Notes under the pieces: generated by a model
Databases searched by the model: none
Seen by the model: the letters and a program-made list of their open reading frames with translations, nothing else
Told to the model about the DNA's origin: nothing
In this document: one piece after another, positions 8,234 to 18,132 of the stretch
Position numbering within the stretch: position 1 is the stretch's first letter
How the letters are laid out: each line of letters opens with the position of its first letter
NCBI GenBank assembly: GCA_050293885.1
Contig: JBNKNO010000008.1
Location: 1 to 64,000, forward strand
Direction: 5' to 3'
Length of the DNA stretch: 64,000 nt
Source of the DNA: Nitrogeniibacter sp050293885
GTDB taxonomy: Bacteria; Pseudomonadota; Gammaproteobacteria; Burkholderiales; Rhodocyclaceae
Program-made: the position numbers and the translations under genes

Positions 8234-10348
8234 ATGTCGCGCAAGATCCTCGTCACCAACGCCCTCCCCTACGCCAACGGCGATATTCACCTTGGCCATC
8301 TGGTGGGCTACATCCAGGCCGATATCTGGGTGCGATTCCAGCGCATGCAGGGGCATCAGGTGCACTACGTGTGCGCCGACGACACCCACGGCACGCCAGT
8401 CATGCTGCGCGCCGAGTCCGAAGGGGTCACCCCGGAGCAGCTCATCAACCGGGTGCATGGCGAGCACCTGCGCGACTTCACCGATTTTTCGGTCGTCTTC
8501 GACAACTACCACTCGACCCACTCGGACGAAAACCGCTGGTTTGCCGAAGACATCTACACCAAGCTCAAGGCCGCCGGTCTGATCGAGACACGCTCCATCG
8601 AGCAGTTCTACGATCCGGTCAAACAGATGTTCCTGCCCGACCGCTTCATCAAGGGGGAATGCCCCAAGTGCGGCGCGGCCGATCAATACGGCGACAACTG
8701 CGAAGTGTGCGGCGCCGCCTACGCCCCCACCGACCTCAAGAACCCGTTCTCGGCGGTCTCCGGCGCCAAGCCCGAGATGCGCAGTTCCGAGCACTACTTC
8801 TTCAAGCTCTCCGATGCGCGCGCGGTGGACTTCCTGCGCGACTGGACGCAAGGCAGCAGCACCAGCGGCGCACGCCGGCTGCAGACCGAAGCGGCCAACA
8901 AGATGAAGGAATGGCTGGGCACGCCGGGCGAGAACAAATTGTCGGACTGGGACATCTCGCGCGATGCGCCCTACTTCGGCTTCGAGATTCCGGGCGCGCC
9001 GGGCAAGTACTTCTACGTGTGGCTGGACGCGCCGATCGGTTATTTCGCCAGCTTCAAGAACCTGGCCGACAAAACCGGCGCCATCGACATCGCCCGCTTC
9101 ATCTCCGAAAGCGCGGCGGCCGACACCGAGCTGGTGCACTTCATCGGCAAGGACATCCTCTACTTCCATGCCCTGTTCTGGCCGGCCATGCTGCACTTCG
9201 CCGGCTACCGCACGCCCACGCAGCTAGCGGTCAACGGTTTTCTCACCGTCGATGGCGCCAAGATGAGCAAGAGCCGCGGCACCTTCATCACCGCCCGCTC
9301 CTACACCGAGCAGAAGCTCAATCCGGAATGGCTGCGCTACTACTTCGCCGCCAAATCCAACGGCAGCATGGAAGACGTGGACCTGTCGCTCGACGACATG
9401 ATTGCCCGCGTCAATTCCGATCTGGTCGGCAAGTTCATCAACATCGCCAGCCGCTGCGCCGGCTTCATCAGCAAGCGCTTCGACGGCAAACTGGGCGAGT
9501 CCGATCTCGACGCCCTCGCCCCCTACCGCGCCAGCCTCGAGGCCGGCGAAGTCGCCAAGGCGTACGAAGCGCGCGACTTCAGCCGCGCCCTGCGCGAGAT
9601 CATGCGCCTGGCCGACGCCGCCAATCAGTATGTGAACGACAACAAACCGTGGGAGCTGGCCAAGCAGGGCGGGCAGGACGCACGCATGCACACCGTGTGT
9701 TCGACCGCGCTCAACCAGTTCCGCGTGCTCACCGGCCTGCTCAAGCCGATCCTGCCGACCGTGGCCGCGCAGGTCGAAGCCTTCCTCAACATCGCGCCGC
9801 TGCAATGGGGCCAACTTGCCGACACGCTGCCGGCCGGTCACGCCATCAACAAGTACCAGCACATGATGACCCGCATCGAGCGCGCACAGATCGACAAGCT
9901 CATCGACGCCAACAAAACCTCGCTGGCGCCGGCCGCCGAGGCCGACAGCAGCCGCCAACGCCATGCCGAGAGCCAGCAGAAGGAGGCCGAAACCAAGACC
10001 ACGGTCGAGCCCACCATCGGCATCGACGATTTCACCAAGGTGGATCTGCGCATCGCCAGGATCGTGAGCGCCGAACACGTGGAAGGCGCCGACAAACTGC
10101 TGCGCCTGCAACTGGACATCGGCGAGGAGAAGACCCGCCAGGTGTTCGCCGGCATCAAATCCGCCTACGACCCGGCGACGCTGGTCGGCCGCATGACGGT
10201 GATGGTCGCCAACCTCGCCCCGCGCAAGATGAAATTCGGTTTGTCCGAGGGCATGGTGCTGGCCGCCTCCGATGAAGGCGGTGCCACGCCGGGCCTGTTC
10301 ATCCTCTCCCCCGACACCGGCGCCACGCCGGGCATGCGAGTGAAATGA
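8234..10348 (+). CDS. metG: Methionyl-tRNA synthetase
   Basis: Charges tRNA-Met and initiator tRNA with methionine; cytosolic class I synthetase. It has 704 residues. The HIGH motif is HLGH (19-22), followed by a zinc knuckle with 'CPKCG' and 'CEVCG' near residues 145-160 and the KMSKS loop near 343-347. The C-terminal 105 residues are the EMAP-II/Trbp111-type tRNA-binding domain ('VDLRIARIV', 'VFAGIKSAYDP', 'MVMVANLAPRKMKFG' region) that dimerises the enzyme. The stop codon overlaps the next gene (ATGA), so it heads a three-gene coupled unit. Confidence 0.98.
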   Translation: MSRKILVTNALPYANGDIHLGHLVGYIQADIWVRFQRMQGHQVHYVCADDTHGTPVMLRAESEGVTPEQLINRVHGEHLRDFTDFSVVFDNYHSTHSDENRWFAEDIYTKLKAAGLIETRSIEQFYDPVKQMFLPDRFIKGECPKCGAADQYGDNCEVCGAAYAPTDLKNPFSAVSGAKPEMRSSEHYFFKLSDARAVDFLRDWTQGSSTSGARRLQTEAANKMKEWLGTPGENKLSDWDISRDAPYFGFEIPGAPGKYFYVWLDAPIGYFASFKNLADKTGAIDIARFISESAAADTELVHFIGKDILYFHALFWPAMLHFAGYRTPTQLAVNGFLTVDGAKMSKSRGTFITARSYTEQKLNPEWLRYYFAAKSNGSMEDVDLSLDDMIARVNSDLVGKFINIASRCAGFISKRFDGKLGESDLDALAPYRASLEAGEVAKAYEARDFSRALREIMRLADAANQYVNDNKPWELAKQGGQDARMHTVCSTALNQFRVLTGLLKPILPTVAAQVEAFLNIAPLQWGQLADTLPAGHAINKYQHMMTRIERAQIDKLIDANKTSLAPAAEADSSRQRHAESQQKEAETKTTVEPTIGIDDFTKVDLRIARIVSAEHVEGADKLLRLQLDIGEEKTRQVFAGIKSAYDPATLVGRMTVMVANLAPRKMKFGLSEGMVLAASDEGGATPGLFILSPDTGATPGMRVK

Positions 10349-10602
10349 CCATGAGCGAGAACGAAAACCCCACCGAGGAAAGCATGACCAAATGGGTCAT
10401 CATTCACCTCATCGGCTCCATCATCGCGGTGTTCGGCCTGCTGTACCTGCTCGCCGACATGAATCTCCTGCCCGGCGTCATCACCTCCGCCTTTCAGGCA
10501 GGGCTCGCGGTCGCCGCCGGTCTGGTGCTCGATTTCTGGGGCGTGATCGGTATCTCCCGTGTGAAACGCGCCCGCAAGGCGGCCAAGGCAAGCAAGGCGT
10601 GA
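10345..10602 (+). CDS. Small two-helix membrane protein, unknown
   Basis: An 85-residue protein with two hydrophobic segments ('IIHLIGSIIAVFGLLYLL' and 'FQAGLAVAAGLVLDFWGVIG') and a basic Lys/Arg/Ala tail, which suggests a cytosolic C terminus. I recognise no family. The first ATG (10345) overlaps the metG stop. Starts at 10351 or at 10384 (after GAGGAA) are also possible. Its own stop overlaps the acylphosphatase start (GTGA), which supports real translation. Confidence 0.65.
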   Translation: MTMSENENPTEESMTKWVIIHLIGSIIAVFGLLYLLADMNLLPGVITSAFQAGLAVAAGLVLDFWGVIGISRVKRARKAAKASKA

Positions 10603-10892
10603 GCGCCTCGCCCATCGCTCGCCAACTCATCATTCGCGGCACGGTGCAAGGCGTGTGGTATCGCGCCAGCACCGTCGAAGCCGCACAACGGCTGGGCGTG
10701 ACCGGCTGGGCGCGCAACCGCGCCGACGGTTCGGTGGAGGTGCTGGCCGTGGGCACCGCCGAGGCCGTCGCGGCGCTGATCGAATGGGCGCATGAAGGCC
10801 CGCCCAAGGCCGTGGTCGCGGACGTCGCCACCACCGAGCTGCCCCTGCCCGCGCCGGTGCCGACCGACTTTTCGATCGCACCGGACGCCTGA
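10599..10892 (+). CDS. acyP: Acylphosphatase
   Basis: Hydrolyses carboxyl-phosphate bonds of small acyl phosphates; small cytosolic alpha/beta enzyme. It has 97 residues, the usual size. The signature 'RGTVQGVWYR' carries catalytic R22, and 'GWARNRADGSVEV' carries catalytic N40. It starts with GTG overlapping the stop of the preceding gene. Its physiological role is unclear across bacteria; linkage to metG is by translational coupling here. Confidence 0.94.
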   Translation: MSASPIARQLIIRGTVQGVWYRASTVEAAQRLGVTGWARNRADGSVEVLAVGTAEAVAALIEWAHEGPPKAVVADVATTELPLPAPVPTDFSIAPDA

Positions 10893-11289
10893 TCTGCGCC
10901 CCCGTCGACGCGACACACAGCCCGACGACACACCGCCGAAAACCCGCTGCGTTCATCGTCTTTGAGCGCCATCACGCAGCGCCATTCCAAGCGTTTGAGC
11001 CCCCCGGCGACACCGGGATAATGCCGCGCCATAACGAGACAAACGCCCCCAAGGCCACACCATGCCCCACCTGATTTCGCGATGCCCTGTCGGCACCTCG
11101 CGCCACGACGCCATCCTTTCCAGCGGCCGGCCCGGCCGGTTCGGATCACGCGCGTCGCACTGACCCGCCAGCCCACAAGACACATCGGCGCCGTCTGAAC
11201 GCGGCGCGATCAATCGTCGACATTGCGCCACCTCAATAACGTGATCGCCCTGCGGGCGCACGATGCGTGCAGGAGGGGCGGGGACAGAC
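10893..11289. other. Intergenic region without a supported gene
   Basis: About 400 bases between acyP and the sensory GGDEF/EAL gene. Open frames over it on the minus strand run antisense into acyP and give low-complexity Arg/Gly-rich translations, so they are not called. AGGAGG at 11271-11276 is the probable, rather distant, ribosome site of the next gene. I found no convincing promoter or terminator. Confidence 0.4.
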
Positions 11290-14200
11290 ATGCAGCAAAA
11301 GACAACCCCAAAAGCACTCAGCTGCGCCTTGACCAGCGTGCTGGGTGCACTCGTTGCCGCGCTGGGCACGCAGGCACTGCTGAGCGCGGTGCTGGGCGTA
11401 CCCGCATGGCAGCATCCACTGGCGCTCATCGCCAGCCTCGCCGCCGGCATCGGCGTCGGCCTGTGCTTCGATCATTGCCGTCGCAAGCTGCTGTCCCATG
11501 CACACGCCTCGCGTGCGGAAGAGGCGGCGACCCGCGCCATCGTTGCCGCAACACTCGAAGGCGCGCATGCAGTGGCATGGGGTCGCGGTATCGGCACCCA
11601 CGCGCTGTCGGAAGTTTCCGCCAACGTCGAACAGCTGCTCGGCTATCCGCGCGACGCCTGGCTGGCGCCCGGCGCATGGCATCGATTTGTCCACCCCGAT
11701 GACGCGCCCACCGCGCGCACCGCCTACCAGTCGGGCACGCGCAAGGCCGTGCCCTTCGAGGTGTGCTACCGCATGCGCCACCGCGATGGTCACGTGGTGC
11801 ATGTGCGTGATCGGGTTGCCGTCGTGCGCACGGCCGACGGCGAAGATCAACTGCGCGGCTTGCTGCTCGACATCACCGACGAGCACGAGGCGATGCTTCG
11901 CGTGCAGGCGAGCGAGGCGCATTTTCGCGGCGTGTTCGAACAGGCCACCATCGGCATCGTCATCTGCAACACCGACGGCCTCATCCAACAGAGCAACAAA
12001 CGCTTTTGCGAGATCGTCGGACGCGACGCGCAGGCGCTTGTCGGCACCCGTTTCGACGCGCTCGTTGCGCCGACATCATCCAGCCAGACGCGCCGTGGCG
12101 CACCGTCGGAGAGCCCCGCCTCCATGCGCTGCCAGCGGCCTGACGGCACCGAGGTCTGGATGCACGTCTCGCTCTCGGTGCAAAACGATGCCCACGGACG
12201 CCCGCGGTCCCTGCTGGCCACGGTGCAGGACATCACGCACCTTCACCGCGCGACGGCCGGGCTGGCGGCAGAAGAAAGTCGGCTGCGGGCGGTGCTGAGC
12301 ACACTGGGCGAAGGCGTGATCATGCGTGACGCCGACGGCCGGGTGATTGTCCACAACACGGCGGCAGCCCGCATCTTCGGCCTCACCGACGACGAAATGG
12401 CCGCCTTTAGCGCCGACAACAAACTCGTGCGCTTTCTGCGGGAAGACGGCGAGCCCTACGCCCACGACGAACTGCCGCCCATGCGCACCTTGTGCGATGG
12501 CGAGGGGCACAGTGGCGTGGTCGGCATCATCCGTCGCGACGGGACGACCCGATGGCTGTGGGTGCACTCGAAACCCGTCGCCCCGCAAGCGGACGCGCCG
12601 CCGGCGGTGGTCACGTCCATCGCCGACATCACCCGCCTGCGCGAAGCCGAAACACGACTGCGGCTGGCCGACAAGGCCATCGACCACAGCGCCGACGCCA
12701 TCCTGATCACGACCGCAGAGGGTTTGATCCTGCGGGTGAATCCCGCCTTCACGCGCGTCACCGGCTACACCGCGGATGAGGTCATCGGCCACACCCCGGC
12801 GATACTGCGCTCGGGCCGCCACGACGAGACCTTCTATGCCAACATGTGGGAGTCGATCCGCCGCACCGGCAGCTGGCAGGGCGACATCTGGAATCGGCGC
12901 AAGGACGGTGCCCTGTTCGTCGAACGCCTGTCGATCAGCGCGGTGCGCAACAACACCGCGCGACGCGTGTCGCACTACGTGGGGGTGTTCTCGGACGTGA
13001 CCGAAGTCCGGACCCAACAGCAGCGCTTCGCCCATATGGCGCACCACGACTCGCTCACCGGCCTGCCCAACCGGAGCCTCATGGCCGACCGGCTGGCCCA
13101 GGCGCTGAGCCGCGCAATGCGCAACCAGCGCCAAGTGGCCTTGATGTTCCTCGACCTGGACCGCTTCAAGGAAGTGAACGATACCCTCGGCCACGCACTG
13201 GGCGATGCCCTGCTCAAAGGTGTCGCCGACCGGCTCGAATCCTGCGTACGCGACTCCGACAGCGTCGCCCGCCAAGCCGGTGATGAATTTCTCGTCCTGC
13301 TGCCCGATCTCGAAGAGGGTAGCCATGCCGGACAGGTCGCCAGCAAGATCCTCACGGCACTGGCTACGCCCCTGCTCATCGACGGCCATCGCGTGCAAAC
13401 CTCGTCGAGCGTCGGCATTGCCCTGTTCCCGGGCGATGCGCACGATGCCGACACCTTGCTCAGCCACGCCGACACGGCGCTCTACCACGCCAAGGCCGCC
13501 GGCCGGAACACTTTCCGCTACTTCACCGAGTCCATGAACGCGGAATCCGAGCGCCGTCTGCAGCTCGAGCAACAATTGCGTAGCGCGATTGCAGAAGATG
13601 CACTGCACCTGGTCTATCAGCCGCTGCGCAATCTGGCTGACGGCCGCATCGTTGCCGTGGAAGCGGTGTGCCGCTGGCAATGCGCCGTCCTCGGCGACAT
13701 CGTGCCCGCCACTTTCATCGCCAACACCGGCGACCTTGCGCTACTCAAGGCCTTGGACCAGTGGACACTAAAGGCCGCCTGCCAGGAGGCGGCACGCTGG
13801 CGGGCCGACGGTGCGCCCGAGGTGCGGATGGCGGTCAACATCGCGGCCCGCCACTTCCGCCAGGACGCCCTCATCGACACCGTTCGCGAGACGCTCGCGG
13901 CGGCCGGTCTACCGGCGGAGCGACTGGAAATCGAACTACCCGAACGCGTGCTGCACGAAACCGATCCGGTGGTGGCGAACACGCTGCACGCACTCAAGTC
14001 GATGGGCGTCCGGCTGGTGGTGGACGAATTCGGCACCGGCTACAACACGCTCACGCGCTTGAAGCAATTCCACATCGACCGGCTCAAGATGGACCGCAGC
14101 GCGCTGGCCGAGCTGGAACACTCGGAGGACCATCGGGCGATCATGCGCGCCATGATCGACCTTGGCCGCCACCTGAAGATTGAAGTACTGGCCGAGGGCG

Positions 14201-14331
14201 TCGAAACGCCATGCCAGCATGAGCATATCGTGGCCGCTGGCTGTCAGCTGGGGCAGGGTGTCTTTCTCGATGTGCCCATGAGCAGCGCGCAAACACTCGA
14301 GCGCATCAAGGCCGCCAACACCACCCACTGA
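11290..14331 (+). CDS. Membrane PAS-GGDEF-EAL protein with divergent EAL
   Basis: A 1013-residue signalling protein. The N terminus has two hydrophobic segments within residues 10-60. A chain of PAS domains follows (four by eye, roughly 90-570; 'ILRSGRHDE' marks the last). The GGDEF domain carries AGDEF near residue 662, a variant often still active. In the C-terminal EAL domain the signature reads EAV (near 791) and the metal-binding DDFG reads DEFG (near 911). The lysine in 'DRLKMDRS', the 'LAEGVET' glutamate and the 'LGQGVF' glutamine remain. Phosphodiesterase activity is therefore doubtful; a c-di-GMP synthase with a regulatory EAL is possible. The start at 11290 is favoured; one at 11263 is possible. 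Confidence 0.88.
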   Translation: MQQKTTPKALSCALTSVLGALVAALGTQALLSAVLGVPAWQHPLALIASLAAGIGVGLCFDHCRRKLLSHAHASRAEEAATRAIVAATLEGAHAVAWGRGIGTHALSEVSANVEQLLGYPRDAWLAPGAWHRFVHPDDAPTARTAYQSGTRKAVPFEVCYRMRHRDGHVVHVRDRVAVVRTADGEDQLRGLLLDITDEHEAMLRVQASEAHFRGVFEQATIGIVICNTDGLIQQSNKRFCEIVGRDAQALVGTRFDALVAPTSSSQTRRGAPSESPASMRCQRPDGTEVWMHVSLSVQNDAHGRPRSLLATVQDITHLHRATAGLAAEESRLRAVLSTLGEGVIMRDADGRVIVHNTAAARIFGLTDDEMAAFSADNKLVRFLREDGEPYAHDELPPMRTLCDGEGHSGVVGIIRRDGTTRWLWVHSKPVAPQADAPPAVVTSIADITRLREAETRLRLADKAIDHSADAILITTAEGLILRVNPAFTRVTGYTADEVIGHTPAILRSGRHDETFYANMWESIRRTGSWQGDIWNRRKDGALFVERLSISAVRNNTARRVSHYVGVFSDVTEVRTQQQRFAHMAHHDSLTGLPNRSLMADRLAQALSRAMRNQRQVALMFLDLDRFKEVNDTLGHALGDALLKGVADRLESCVRDSDSVARQAGDEFLVLLPDLEEGSHAGQVASKILTALATPLLIDGHRVQTSSSVGIALFPGDAHDADTLLSHADTALYHAKAAGRNTFRYFTESMNAESERRLQLEQQLRSAIAEDALHLVYQPLRNLADGRIVAVEAVCRWQCAVLGDIVPATFIANTGDLALLKALDQWTLKAACQEAARWRADGAPEVRMAVNIAARHFRQDALIDTVRETLAAAGLPAERLEIELPERVLHETDPVVANTLHALKSMGVRLVVDEFGTGYNTLTRLKQFHIDRLKMDRSALAELEHSEDHRAIMRAMIDLGRHLKIEVLAEGVETPCQHEHIVAAGCQLGQGVFLDVPMSSAQTLERIKAANTTH

Positions 14332-14358
14332 GCTGCGCCGCGCGTCGAACGCGCCCGC

Positions 14359-17300
14359 TCAGCGGTAAATGACGCTGACCGATTCGTCGCCCGGCAACCA
14401 CTCGCGCAGGCTTTCGAGCAGCGCGTCTTCGAGGCGCACCCGCCAATCGCTGCCGAGCGGCAACGCCCCTTCGGCCTGGGCATTGCGGTAGCGAACGCAC
14501 ACCGGACACCCCTCGGCCCGATACGGCGACAGCAGATCCTGCAATCGTTGTGCCGCCGCGCCGGCGCCACCGGCCTCGGCCACTTCGCCGTTGAGGTGGA
14601 TCTCGAGCATGCGGGCGCTCTGGCCGCGCGCCTCGGCGAGCGTCGAAATCTTGTCGGCGACGATGCGCAGGCCACCGGAAAAGTCGTCGTTGCTGACCTT
14701 GCCGTCGACCACCAGCACTTCATCGACCACGATCTTGCCGCGATTGGCGTCGAAGTTCTCGGAATACACGGTGACTTCACGCACTGCGGTGCCGTCATCA
14801 AGCGCCACGATGCCCATCTTGCCGCGCGCGGTCATCTTCACGCGCACGTCCATCACCACGCCGGCCAGCGTGGTCAGATCGCGTGACGGTTCGACTTGGG
14901 AAAGCGGCCGGCGCACGAAGCGGCGCACCTCGGCCTTGAAGCTGTTGAAGGGGTGGCCGGAGAGGAAGAAGCCGATGGCGGTCTTCTCTTCCTTGAGCAG
15001 CTCGCGCTCGGTCCATGGCCGCACCTTGGCGTAGTCGGCCATCGGGCCGCCAGCGTCAGGCAGCATGTCGAACAGACCGCTTTGCATCGCGTTGGCGGCA
15101 ATCTGCTCGGCCGCCTCCATGGCCACCGGCACGGTGGCGATGAGCTTGGCGCGATCGTTGTCGAGCGCATCGAAGGCGCCGGCACGGATCAGCGCCTCGA
15201 CCACGCGGCGGTTCACCGCGCGGCGATCGACGCGTTCGCAGAAGTCGAACAGATCCGCGTAGGGCTTGTCCTCGCGCGCCTTGAGGATGGCGCGCACCGC
15301 CGGCTCGCCCACGCCTTTCACCGCGCCCAGCCCGTAGCGGATGGTCTTGCGGTCGGTGGGCACGAAGCGGTAATCGGATTCGTTCACATCGGGCGGCAGC
15401 ACCGTGAGGCCATTGACCGGCGAAATCGCGTCTTCGTAGAAGATCTTGATGGTGTCGGTGTTGTCCAGATCCGACGACATGGTGGCAGCCATGAAGGCCG
15501 CGCAGTGATGCGCCTTGAGCCAGGCCGTGTGGTAGGTGACCACGGCGTAGGCGGCGGTGTGCGACTTGTTGAAGCCGTACTCGGCGAACATCTCCATGAG
15601 GTCGAACAGGCGCATTGCCAGCTCTTCGGCAAAGCCCTGCTTCTTGGCGCCCTCGCGCATGATCTCGCGGTGGCGGGCCATCTCCTCGGCCTTCTTCTTG
15701 CCCATCGCCCGGCGCAGCATGTCGGCGCCGCCGAGCGTGTAGCCGCCGACGATCTGCGAGATCTGCATCACCTGCTCCTGATACACGATCACGCCGTAGG
15801 TCGGCTCGAGACAGGCTTTCAGCGCCGGATCGAAATAATCGATCTCCTGCTTGCCCTGCTTGCGCAGGATGAAGTCGTCGACCATGCCCGAGCCCAGCGG
15901 GCCCGGTCGGTAGAGTGCCAGCACGGCAATGATGTCTTCGAAGCGGTCGGGGCCGAGCTTTTTCAGCAGCTTCTTCATCCCGTCCGATTCCACCTGGAAG
16001 ATGGCCGTGGTGTTGGCTTCTTTCAGGATCCGGTAGGCGGCGGGGTCATCGAAGGTCAGTGCGTTGAGATCGGGCGCCTCGCCCTCCAGGCGGCCGACAT
16101 AGTCCACCGCCAGGTCGATAATCGTCAGGTTGCGCAGGCCCAGAAAGTCGAACTTCACCAGCCCGACGGCTTCCACGTCGTCCTTGTCGAACTGCGACAC
16201 CGGCGTGGCATCGTCGCCGTCGGCGATGTACAGCGGGCAGAAGTCGGTGAGCTTGCCCGGGGCGATGAGCACGCCACCGGCGTGCATGCCGACGTTGCGC
16301 GACAGGCCTTCGAGCGGCTCGGCCAGAGACCACAATTCCTGGATCGATTCGCCATCGCCCGGATCGGCCATCATCTCGTCGATGCCCGATTCCTGATCGC
16401 GCGCATCGTTGAGCGACAGCGGCTTGTTCTGCACCACCGGAATCAGCTTGGAGAGGCGGTCGCACAGGCCGTAGGGCAGATCGAGCACGCGGCCGACGTC
16501 GCGCACCACGGCCTTGGAGGCCATGGTGCCGAAGGTGGCGATCTGGCTCACCGCGTCGGCGCCGTAGCGCTCGCGCACGTATTCGATGACCCGGTAACGG
16601 TTGTCCTGACAGAAGTCGATGTCGAAGTCGGGCATCGACACCCGCTCGGGGTTCAGAAAACGCTCGAACAGCAGCGCGTATTCGAGCGGATCGAGGTCGG
16701 TAATGCGCAGCGAGTAGGCCACCAGCGAACCGGCACCGGAGCCTCGCCCCGGCCCCACCGGCACGCCGTTTTCCTTGGCCCAGATGATGAAGTCGGCCAC
16801 GATCAGGAAGTAGCCGGGGAAGCCCATCTGCACGATGGTGTCGGTCTCGATCTTGAGGCGCGCGTCGTACTCGGACCGCTTCTCGGCGCGTTCGACTTCG
16901 TTCGGATACAGCTCCTTGAGGCGAACCTCCAGCCCGGCCTTGGCTTCGGCGACGAGGAAGTCGTCCAGCGTCATGCCTTCCGGCGTGGGGAACAGCGGCA
17001 GGAAGTTCTTGCCCAACTCCACCGTCAGCGAGCAGCGGCGGGCGATCTCGACGCTGTTTTCCAGCGCCTCGGGCAGGTCGGCGAACAGCGCCGCCATCTC
17101 GTCCTGGCTCTTGAGATATTGCTCCTCGGTGAAATCCTTGGGCCGGCGTTTGTCGGCCAGCACGTAGCCGTTGGCGATACACACCCGCGCCTCGTGGGCC
17201 TTGAAGTCATCCTTGTCGAGGAACTGCACCGGGTGCGTCGCCACCACCGGCAGTTCAAGCTCGCTCGCCAGTTTGACCGCCGCGCGGATATAGCCTTCGG

Positions 17301-17844
17301 TGCCCGGATGGCCGGCGCGTTGCACTTCGATGTAGTAGCCGCCGGGAAAGCGCGCCGCCCAGCTGCGTGCCAGCTGCTCGGCGAGCGCCAGATTGCCGTT
17401 CATGATCGCCTGACCGACATCGCCGCTCATGGCACCCGAGAGGCAGATCAGATCACTGGCGGCGCCGTTGTCGAACCACTCGGCGCGCATCTCGGCGCGG
17501 CCGCGGATCTTGTTGCTCAGATAGGCTTGGGTGAGCAACTCGCACAACTGCCCGTAGCCGACGCGGTTGCGGCACACCAGCAGCACCCGCGAGGGTTTGT
17601 CGCGGTCGGCCTCGTTGGTGATCCAGGCATCGACCGAAACGATCGGCTTGATGCCCTTGCCGCGGCACCCCTTGTAGAACTTGACCATGCCGAACAGGTT
17701 GGCCAGATCGGAGATGCCCAGCGCCGGCATGCCGTCGGCCGCGGCGCGCGAAATGGCCTGCCCGACTTTCACGATCCCGTCGGAAATCGAGTATTCGGTG
17801 TGCAGTCGCAGATGGATGAAGCGGGGATCGGTCGGCGTGTTCAT
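14359..17844 (-). CDS. dnaE: DNA polymerase III alpha subunit
   Basis: Catalytic subunit of the replicative polymerase. It has 1161 residues, nearly identical in length to the E. coli protein (1160). The N-terminal PHP domain begins 'HLRLHTEYSISDG'. The polymerase acids are in 'PDFDIDF' near residues 403-409, with the second catalytic segment further on in the palm. Helix-hairpin-helix and OB-fold regions follow ('LAGVVMDVRVKMTARGKMG'). The start at 17844 matches family N termini (MNTPTDPRFIHLR). It is convergent with the PAS-GGDEF-EAL gene and divergent from the HisKA_2 kinase gene. Confidence 0.97.
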   Translation of the reverse strand: MNTPTDPRFIHLRLHTEYSISDGIVKVGQAISRAAADGMPALGISDLANLFGMVKFYKGCRGKGIKPIVSVDAWITNEADRDKPSRVLLVCRNRVGYGQLCELLTQAYLSNKIRGRAEMRAEWFDNGAASDLICLSGAMSGDVGQAIMNGNLALAEQLARSWAARFPGGYYIEVQRAGHPGTEGYIRAAVKLASELELPVVATHPVQFLDKDDFKAHEARVCIANGYVLADKRRPKDFTEEQYLKSQDEMAALFADLPEALENSVEIARRCSLTVELGKNFLPLFPTPEGMTLDDFLVAEAKAGLEVRLKELYPNEVERAEKRSEYDARLKIETDTIVQMGFPGYFLIVADFIIWAKENGVPVGPGRGSGAGSLVAYSLRITDLDPLEYALLFERFLNPERVSMPDFDIDFCQDNRYRVIEYVRERYGADAVSQIATFGTMASKAVVRDVGRVLDLPYGLCDRLSKLIPVVQNKPLSLNDARDQESGIDEMMADPGDGESIQELWSLAEPLEGLSRNVGMHAGGVLIAPGKLTDFCPLYIADGDDATPVSQFDKDDVEAVGLVKFDFLGLRNLTIIDLAVDYVGRLEGEAPDLNALTFDDPAAYRILKEANTTAIFQVESDGMKKLLKKLGPDRFEDIIAVLALYRPGPLGSGMVDDFILRKQGKQEIDYFDPALKACLEPTYGVIVYQEQVMQISQIVGGYTLGGADMLRRAMGKKKAEEMARHREIMREGAKKQGFAEELAMRLFDLMEMFAEYGFNKSHTAAYAVVTYHTAWLKAHHCAAFMAATMSSDLDNTDTIKIFYEDAISPVNGLTVLPPDVNESDYRFVPTDRKTIRYGLGAVKGVGEPAVRAILKAREDKPYADLFDFCERVDRRAVNRRVVEALIRAGAFDALDNDRAKLIATVPVAMEAAEQIAANAMQSGLFDMLPDAGGPMADYAKVRPWTERELLKEEKTAIGFFLSGHPFNSFKAEVRRFVRRPLSQVEPSRDLTTLAGVVMDVRVKMTARGKMGIVALDDGTAVREVTVYSENFDANRGKIVVDEVLVVDGKVSNDDFSGGLRIVADKISTLAEARGQSARMLEIHLNGEVAEAGGAGAAAQRLQDLLSPYRAEGCPVCVRYRNAQAEGALPLGSDWRVRLEDALLESLREWLPGDESVSVIYR

Positions 17845-17978
17845 GGGGCCGAATTCTACCGCGCAAACGCCTCCCTGGTACCGCCGCACCGTGTGTCGCC
17901 GGTGCGCTCGTGGCCCAATCCCCCGCCGTCGGTGACACGGCGCCCGATCACCGTTCGTCGAGCGCATCCGACGCCAAC

Positions 17979-18009
17979 TTGCACCGCTTCATGCCAATCG
18001 GGCTATAGT
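17979..18009 (+). promoter_or_regulatory. Possible sigma-70 promoter for the HisKA_2 kinase operon
   Basis: TTGCAC (17979-17984) and TATAGT (18004-18009) are 19 bases apart, slightly long, in the dnaE/kinase divergent gap. A transcript would have a leader of about 120 bases before the ATG at 18133. This is pattern matching only. Confidence 0.35.
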
Positions 18010-18132
18010 GAGATCGTCCTGTTGCGCGCAGGGCCGACTGTTGGGCACGATCCCGCAGCGAAAAGAGAATAGCAATCCGTTGTGACCCACCACCGCAAGA
18101 GGTCATGGTCGGTGGGCCCCAAGGAGAGAAAC

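Noticed and set aside
10481..11185. Minus-strand open frame across the acyP/GGDEF gap
   Set aside because: It overlaps acyP antisense, and the part in the gap is Arg/Gly-rich without motif.
14896..18072. Long plus-strand open frame (over 1000 codons) opposite dnaE
   Set aside because: It is antisense to dnaE, His/Arg/Val-rich with no motif. Long antisense frames are common in GC-rich DNA.
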